Origin: Dillenia suffruticosa
Taxonomy: Eukaryota > Streptophyta > Magnoliopsida > Dilleniales > Dilleniaceae
NCBI GenBank assembly: GCA_033439265.1
Contig: JAVTVX010000010.1
Coordinates: forward strand, 7,998,001-8,062,000
Reading direction: 5' to 3'
DNA length: 64,000 nt
Position numbers and translations under genes: made by a program. Under the pieces are notes generated by a model. The model saw nothing but the letters and a program-made list of their open reading frames with translations. It was not told the origin of the DNA and searched no databases. The stretch's first letter is position 1. Every line of letters starts with the position of its first letter. Shown one piece after another: positions 57,466 to 64,000 of this stretch.

Positions 57466-59286
57466 TTATCTGTTTTTGGGAACCCAAACATATTTGGGTT
57501 TTTTTGAAGACAAGCTTGTATATGTGTTAAATTTGCCTTGATGAGCACTTAGATTGTTCAAAAAATAATTTTTAGCAAAATGACCAATTTTATGACATAT
57601 ATAACATGAAGCAATATTATTTTTATTTTTTGCATAGTTAGGTCTATAAGTGAAATAATTTTGCATACTGTCAAATTTGTTATATCTAAATCTAGAATAA
57701 AATTTTCTATAAAAATACTGTTTTTCACCAGATTTTCTACGGGTGTTTCCATGGGTATTTCTATGGTTATTTCTATATTCATTTTTGTGTGTCATTTTGT
57801 GATATTTTTCTACAGTTTGAGAAAGTTTCTGTACATATATTGTACAGAATGTGAGTTTGTTTTTTGCAGGTTTTGTATGGTTTGTTAGCCAATTTTTTGA
57901 GCATGGTTCTTGTTTTTCTCAACAATCACTTGTAAACTTCTGTGAGTATTTACTGCAGACAAAATTATGCTGTTATTTTCTGTTTCTGCAACTCTAACAA
58001 ACCAGCTATTGTTAGAACTTGAAGACTTCCCATGATCATTAATATAACTTAAACCTTTTTTTGAAAAATTTAGTCTTTGCATGGAAAACAACTTAGTTAA
58101 TTTTTCATCATTTTCATGAAACTTTTGAAATGTATTTTCTATTGACTTTAATAGTTTAGCTATTCTATTTTTCAGAATATGTATTTCATTTTTCAGTTTA
58201 TAAGTTTCAGTTTTTAGTACCTCATTTTCAGTTCTAATGGTTTCATTTTCAAAGTTCAACAAGTCCTTGGTTTGTCTAAACAAATCCTTCTCATTTTTCA
58301 ATATGTTAACTTTATTTTTCAGTTCTGAAAATATATTTAACATGTTGTTAGATTCAGCAATGTCTATTGAGTTATCAGAGATCATCTCATCGTTTGCCAT
58401 AAGACAAAGATTAATCTTCTCTGATACTTCAGAACTTTCATCATCTGAGTTTTCATCTTCTGAATCACTCCATGTCACCATCATGACTTTGCTTTTCTTT
58501 TTGAATGCTTCAATCTTTTTCAGTAGCACTCGACACTCATATTTGATGTGTCCTTTCTTCTTGCATTCATAATAGATTTTATCATCCTTTTGCTCTATTT
58601 TTCTGCTTCCTTTCCTGCATTGGACTTAAACTTTTGTGAGTTCTGAAAATTTTTATATTTAAATAACTTTTTACCCCTTTTTTAAAGGCACGAGAGAGCT
58701 TTTTGGCCAGCACGTTGATGTCTTGATCACTGCTGTCTTCTTCTGTAAAATTCTCATTTTCTTCAACCTTAAATGTTATGGAGTTCTTCTTATTTTTAGA
58801 TTCTGTAATATGAAAAACTTCATACATCAATTTTCCTCTCAATTCATTGAGGGACAGCTTGTTCAAGTTTTGTGCTTTCTCAATAGCAGTCTTCTTGGCA
58901 TCCCAAGTTTTTGGCAAGACTCAAAGAACCTTCCTCATTTGATCTGAATCTGAAATTCTTTTTCCAAGTGAATCAAATTCGTTAATTATTATAGAGGATC
59001 TATTAAACATATTCTTTACATTTTCTCCTTGTTGAAATCGAAACAATTCATATTCTTGCATCAAGAGACTGATTCGAATCTCTTTGACAATTCTGGTTCC
59101 TTCATATGTAATGTACAACCTGTCCCAGACTTCCTTTGCTGTTGCATATGAAGAAACTAGATTAAATTTAGTTGGTGAGATTGCATATAAAAGCAAATGT
59201 TTAGCATGAGAATTAATAGACATCTTTTTCTTGTCATTCTCTGTGATTATAAATAGCTTAACCTCTAAATTTCTAGAAGTAATCAC
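57466..59286 (-). pseudogene. Gag of Sirevirus-like element 2 (several frames)
   Basis: 59286-58921 is the UBN2-type domain (ATAKEVWDRLYITYEGTRIV, LLMQEYELFRFQQGENVKNM). 58917-58582 continues with LNELRGKLMYEVF. 58529-57885 carries VTWSDSEDENSDDESSE, INLCLMANDE and a coiled coil. 57795-57466 has zinc knuckle CYICHKIGHFAKNY with the last Cys replaced by Tyr, and ends YVWVPKNR. Split by stops and frame changes, unlike the intact gag of element 1. Confidence 0.8.
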
Positions 59287-59464
59287 TTCCCAAATCTCAT
59301 AATCAGTGGCTTAAATGAATGTCTCCATCCTACATTTCCAATGAAAAAAGTTTGCACTATCAAAATATGGTGTCATGTTCACAGCCTGACTATAGTTATA
59401 GGGAAAAGTTATGGATTAAACACTCTAAAGAGGTCTCGAGTAAAGAACTTGCTCTGATACCAAT

Positions 59465-60619
59465 TGTTGGTCCCAAAGACAACCGAGAAGGGGGGTTGAA
59501 TTGGTTGTCTCAAGTTTGGCTTTTCAAAAATCTAACTTCAGCTAAATTCAATAATTAAACGTATAGTCAATCAATGCAATAATTAAAGGTAAGAGTAAGA
59601 AGACAAATCTATTTTTATAGTGGTTCGGCCTTATGTCTACGTTCACTCTTCTAGCCAACCAAGCCCGGGTTTAGCCACTAGCTAGTTTCCACTATGATCG
59701 AATCAACAACATACATTCTACTTGTCGACTTCTGATATTCATACCATGAAGATTCTTTCATCCAACAATGGAAGATAACTTATACAATGACTCACTCACA
59801 CAATTACAACTCAAACAATGATTGAACAAATGGATATAGAGATAGAAAATCAAAATGCAGTAGCAACATCTTCTTTCAGAATACAGAATTTTGTTTCTCA
59901 GAATTCAGGAATTGCATTGCTCTCTTTTTCTATGAAAGTTTGCTGTTCAATATTCTCTACTCTCTTGAATTTCAAAACTCCTATATTACTGAAAAATCTG
60001 CCCATTTAAAATTCAAAATTATTGCAGTAAAAACTCTCAAAAATTACCAGCAACAGTTCCACCAATTATCATGAAAAATAGGCTCCAAATTTTCCTTGAA
60101 TAATAATGTTTACCAGCAGTAAATATTTTTTATTTGAAGCTTAAACATCCCTCCAACATATTCAAAAGCTGGTTAGATTATATCTATATGATAGTTCCTC
60201 CAAAAAATTCGAAATCATCCAGAAGTTCAGTTCTAAATTAGAGCATTTCAGCATAACTTGCTAATTTCGCCCATTTATTTCTCCATCAAAATCTCGATGA
60301 AATTATATTATAACAATACATATCTATAGTCCAACTATAGTAATATAATGTTGTATAGTAATATAATGTTGAATAAATAAACTCACAAGTTTCTAACCTG
60401 TGATGAAGATATCGAGGTTCAAATACTTACTAAAAATCATAATCTGTTCAGAATTTCTGTTATATAAAATGAGTAACCAAACAACTTTTAACTGAATTTT
60501 CTCTACTATTCCAACAAGATAATTGTACTGTAATTACTTGAATTTAAAATTCCATATATTCTCTTTGAAACACAATTTTCGGTATTGAAAATATTTCAGT
60601 ATATAGGAAGATATGAAGA
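59465..60619 (-). repeat. Right (5') LTR of Sirevirus-like element 2, truncated
   Basis: Starts TGTTGGTCCCAAAGAC after the primer-binding-site complement and matches the left LTR up to GGAAGATATGAAGATC; the last about 340 bases present in the left copy are missing. An internal duplication TAGTAATATAATGTTG occurs near 60340-60370. Confidence 0.85.
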
Positions 60620-60659
60620 TCCAAAAAAATTTTAATATATAGAAAAATATTTTAATATA

Positions 60660-61322
60660 AAATATTCAATCATTCAATTCAAAAAAATTTAGTCATCCTA
60701 ACGAGAAGACTCAAAGAGGCCTCATTGAGGCCTCATTAATGCTCCAAATAGCAACCCAAGCAAGTAACAGCGGAATGGATAATTTTTGGCTAAAAAATTT
60801 GAAAAACTAGCCGTTGTAAAGTACAGTTGTACTTTCCACCGGCTAGAATGTCTCTCTCTCTCTCTCTCTTTGTTTGTGAGTAACAGTCATTTCTTTGTGT
60901 CTATTGACCGGTTGCTGGAAGGTATCTCTCTCTTTGTGAGCAAGAGTCATTTCTTTGTGTCTACCGATTAGTTGTGAGTGTTGGGCTACAAATAGAAGTG
61001 TCTTGAAAGGGTTGGAACATAGAGAAATATTGAGAAATCTGGGAGAACAATTTCTTCTCTAAATTGGAACAATCAACCCCACTTTCTCTATTTTTTTTTT
61101 CTATATGTAAAAGACATTATAATGTCAATTCTTCTACCGTAAATTTCTCTCTCAAATATTGGGTAATTCTTCGACATCAAAGCCTTTGTACATTTCTTCA
61201 TAAATACAAAGAAGTCTTATATTTATTCTTAGATCATACTTGTTCGGCACATTCAAAATTTCTATATGGTATATTTCTCTAAATTAATAAAAATATCTAT
61301 TATTTTTAAAACTTTTCTAACA
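60660..61322 (+). repeat. Likely second part of the copia 4 3' LTR
   Basis: Contains a promoter-like GGGCTACAAATAGAAG (about 60985) and ends near TTTTCTAACA (61322). It lies directly after the truncated element 2, whose left end interrupts an LTR starting at 50441. A tandem duplication inside (about 60856-60970) repeats CTCTTTGT...GTGAG and AGTCATTTCTTTGTGTCTA. Assignment is by position and promoter-like features; the 5' LTR needed for proof is absent. Confidence 0.4.
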
Positions 61323-62303
61323 TACTAATAGAAAAAATATATCTTATTAAATTATAATCCTAAATAAATAAAGCCTATGCGTGACATATATGTTCTTATA
61401 ATTTCATTCAGATTATTTTTACATTTTGTATATTGTTAAAGTATAAGTATAATATTGGTATTCGGGTGCGCATCAGTGAGAATGACACAAATTATTAAAA
61501 ATCCATTTATTATTGTGTTGATTAATGATCCATAATTAAAAGAATTGCAATTTAAAGAATCAATATTGTCTTGAGATAAAATTATTTGTGCAACCAAATT
61601 TGAGTAACCTCAAAAGTTTTAGTTGCTTATGTTCCTTTCTTGTAGTTTAAAGAATAAAAAGGGTGCTTTGAGCTTATTAGCCAAATTGAGTGGGTTCCCA
61701 ATTGAAGAAAACAAAATCATCACATTAATTGATTCATAGCTCCAAAATAGTGAAAAGAGAGTGGGTTTCGCGGTTGAGGCTGTGTCCGGTTTATTCCTAA
61801 GCTTGGCATTTCCATGTACCCATAATGTGTGAAAATGGCTTTCCACGCGCGAGCAAAGCATTTCATAAATATTCTGCGCTCCAAGTTGGAGAGTGACATT
61901 CATGCTTCCCAATGGAGCGTCATAATTGAAATAGAAAACGAAACCCCATCGAGAGTTTTTGAGCCGAGTGGACCTTTTTTTTTTTTTTTCCATGAGGCTG
62001 TTGGTGAAGTCAACGGTCAAAGAGAATCCCACCACCCATCTTCCCTTTTCGAGTATCTCAAGAGACCACTTGCACCGACTGCTCCTGACGTTATTTTAAC
62101 TAAGAAATCGGTATTAAGTTTAAAGCTTACCATGAGGAGGAGGGGACCATGCTACCCATCCAACCTTAGGAGGCTAAGGGCTAGATTTGTGCTTCCAAGT
62201 TGCAGCGGTGTCTCTAGCAAAGCTCTGGGCTATAGAAACAATGGCTTGCCCGGGGGGGGGGAGTGTGGTTGAAGATCAAGTGGCATCTCATTTTCCAAAT
62301 GGT
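61323..62303. other. Unassigned DNA between copia 4 and the LINE
   Basis: No recognised gene. Opposite-strand frames overlap at 61619-62035 (minus, 138 codons) and 61829-62272 (plus, 147 codons); neither shows a family. A run of T near 61977-61990 could be the poly(A) end of the minus-strand LINE to its right. Confidence 0.35.
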
Positions 62304-63760
62304 CTAGATCACAGCAGGAAAAATTATATTCCATGGGGGGTCTAAAGTGTGCGTAGAAGTGGTGCAGTTAGTTTTAAGCCCTGGGAGGGATGCAAGTTGA
62401 AGGTTCGTAAGGCTGGGGAGATATGGCTCCGACATATCTAGCCCAGGGGCAGTCTCTAAGAATATGGAGAATGGTTTCTTCTGAAACTTTGCAGACAAGG
62501 CATAAAGCATCATTAGGGAGTTTTCTTTTGGATCTTTTCTTGTTAGTACGGATTCTTGACCAGCTTGCCAACCAGAGGAAGATTTTGACTTTCTATGGCA
62601 ATCGATCTTCCAAATCCATTTCCAATCAAGGTTTCGCGCTGTGGTGGGATTGGTGTTCTGCAAAAGTTGATAAGCGAATGAGGCTAAAACAGAGCCATCT
62701 GTAGAGCCTTTCCAGCTGAAGAGTCATGAGCAGGCCTACCAGAAGGGACCATTATAGCTCTTTATCTCTCTAGCTTTGTCATTGGGGAGGACCCTACGAA
62801 TCCCCTCAATCCTCCACTCCCCTTCTTCAGTTAGGAAGTTCTTGACTCTCACTTCCATCGAGGCTTGATCCAAAGGGATAATAGCATGGTTTCCTAGTCT
62901 TTTTCCTCTAGCCGATTGGTTATGCCAAAAGCTAATCTGCTCCCCATCCCCTAGTCTCCTGAGCAATACTTCTCAAATGCAATCTCTGCTTCTTAGAATG
63001 CTCCTCCAAACCACTGAGTTTCCTAATTTCTTGTAATGAGTCAACAGGTTGTCCTGCCCTAGATACTTCCTGCGTAGGATTTAGCACCAGAGGGCATTAT
63101 CATTATTCAACGGCTTCCAATCAAGCTTAGCTAGGAGGGCTATATTATTCAACCTCATCTTGCATAAGCCAAGGCCTCGGCTTTGCTTAGACTAGTAGAT
63201 TATGTTCCATTTGATAGGGTGAATTTTCCTCTATATGGTGACAACCCTCTGCTTTGCTTAGCCTTGTCCAAGATTTTCTTTGAACTTTGTCTTGAAAGGA
63301 GGAAGAACCTCTCCATTCCAGAGGAGAGAGATTTTGCTGCAGGAAATGGAAAATATAATGATTCTGACCGGAGGAAGAGACAATTTGAAGTCCAGTAGCA
63401 CTTTTCCAAAGAATCTCCAATTCACGTTGTCAAAGCTTTAGTGAGGTCGATCTTCTTTACCATACTATGCCTTTTGCTCTTGGAGGATTAGATAGAGTGG
63501 ATGAACTCTTGAGTTATGATGATATTGTCAATCATGCTTTTTCCACATAAGAAACTGCTTTGATGGGGCTTATTACCCTCTGCAAGATAGGGCGGAGTCG
63601 TTGTACTATAAACCTTGGAAAGGATTTTGTAGGTGTTCAAGAAGCCAATGGCCAGATGTCTTGCATCCTCTCTGGATGACTCCTATTGGGGATGAGCACC
63701 ATGTAGGCTCCAGCTATTGCAGGGGGAGAAGCCATCCTTAAAGGAATCTTTAAGTGTGTT
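62304..63760 (-). mobile_element. LINE (non-LTR) element fragment with internal deletion
   Basis: Minus-strand translation from right to left: NTYKILSKVYSTTTPPYL, NIIITQEFIHSI, MVKKIDLTKAFDNVNWRFF, SCSKISLLWNGEVLPPF (reverse transcriptase, about 63670-63290); then RGLGLCKMRLNNIALLAKLD, LLRRLGDGEQISFWHNQSAR (62966-62736), and WKWIWKIDCHRKSKSS with a degenerate LYALSAKFQKKPFSIFLETA, the C-terminal zf-RVT region (62663-62304). The RT motif GLRQGDPLSP, the FADD box and the thumb are absent: about 63290 joins directly to the post-RT region. Many stops; inactive. Confidence 0.8.
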
Positions 63761-64000
63761 TCGCTCATAATATGAATTTGGAGTTATCATATGTTTCTAA
63801 CATTTATCCAACACAAACTTGAAAAACAATGGCTAAAATTTCAATCATTATTATCTAAGGAGTTTGGCTTTTAATTTATTGCATTTCTCATTATTAACGA
63901 ATTAAACTCGATATTAAAATATATATATATATATATATATACATGAATAAAAGAGAATGCACTTACCAAAACAAAATGGATTACTTCATCATGTGATGAC
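63761..64000. other. Right edge, no gene seen, contains an (AT)n run
   Basis: AT-rich sequence with an AT dinucleotide run at about 63919-63940. Nothing else recognised. Confidence 0.5.

Larger units (their letters stand above)
50883..60619 (-). mobile_element. Sirevirus-like Ty1/copia element 2, truncated at its 5' LTR
   Basis: LTR, polypurine tract, third ORF, RNase H, RT, integrase, gag and primer-binding-site complement GCTCTGATACCAATTG (before 59465) follow in the order expected for a minus-strand Sirevirus. The right LTR loses its last about 340 bases at 60619, so there is no target duplication to compare. Coding parts have frequent frame changes, but integrase catalytic residues, YVDD and RNase H are recognisable. 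Confidence 0.88.

Noticed and set aside
61619..62272. Overlapping 138-codon minus and 147-codon plus frames
   Set aside because: Neither has a recognisable domain; they overlap one another, and the plus frame crosses a homopolymer T run and a G run.

Overview
The window is nuclear DNA from a flowering plant, probably a eudicot. The genes are split by GT-AG introns, the intergenic DNA is AT-rich, and the protein families and repeats are plant types (complex I B13 subunit, a Tic22-like chloroplast import protein, CrRLK1L kinase fragments, Sirevirus-type Ty1/copia elements). The species cannot be named from sequence alone. All calls come from reading the DNA and conceptual translations; no database search was run.

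Left third (1-21,700), gene-bearing. A complete 14-exon PrimPol gene (1949-12617, 611 codons plus stop, + strand) keeps the catalytic carboxylates and the zinc-finger ligands. Its intron 5 holds an internally deleted Ty3/gypsy relic (4592-7672). Downstream are a hAT-type MITE with 8-bp target duplications (14511-14902) and an intact two-exon gene for mitochondrial complex I subunit B13/NDUFA5 (15194-18925), whose 3.2-kb intron contains a decayed LINE. A broken second copy of the PrimPol 3' end lies at 20055-21135, followed by a SINE with a perfect 18-bp target-site duplication (21453-21643).

Middle (22,000-30,700). A decayed Tic22-like gene (22061-28078) carries frameshifts, a nonsense codon, a lost splice acceptor and a missing core exon. 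Its first intron contains two fragments of a CrRLK1L receptor kinase in opposite orientation (22876-23592), a potential hairpin. Two old SINE-like repeats follow.

Right half (30,700-64,000), nested retrotransposons. An old minus-strand copia element has LTR-related ends at 30745 and 48653. It was interrupted by a 2.67-kb putative solo LTR (32218-34882, duplication CACTA) and by a 9.7-kb Sirevirus-like element (38152-47842, duplication TTCAA/CTCAA) whose 2-kb LTRs carry about forty degenerate GGTCGATGTG-like motifs. A plus-strand copia remnant (from 49340) has its 3' LTR apparently split by a second Sirevirus-like element (50883-60619). The window ends in a minus-strand LINE with an internal deletion (about 62304-63760).

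Only PrimPol (DNA damage tolerance and repriming) and NDUFA5 (mitochondrial respiration) look functional. They are neighbours without an evident functional link. The rest is pseudogenes and layered transposable elements.
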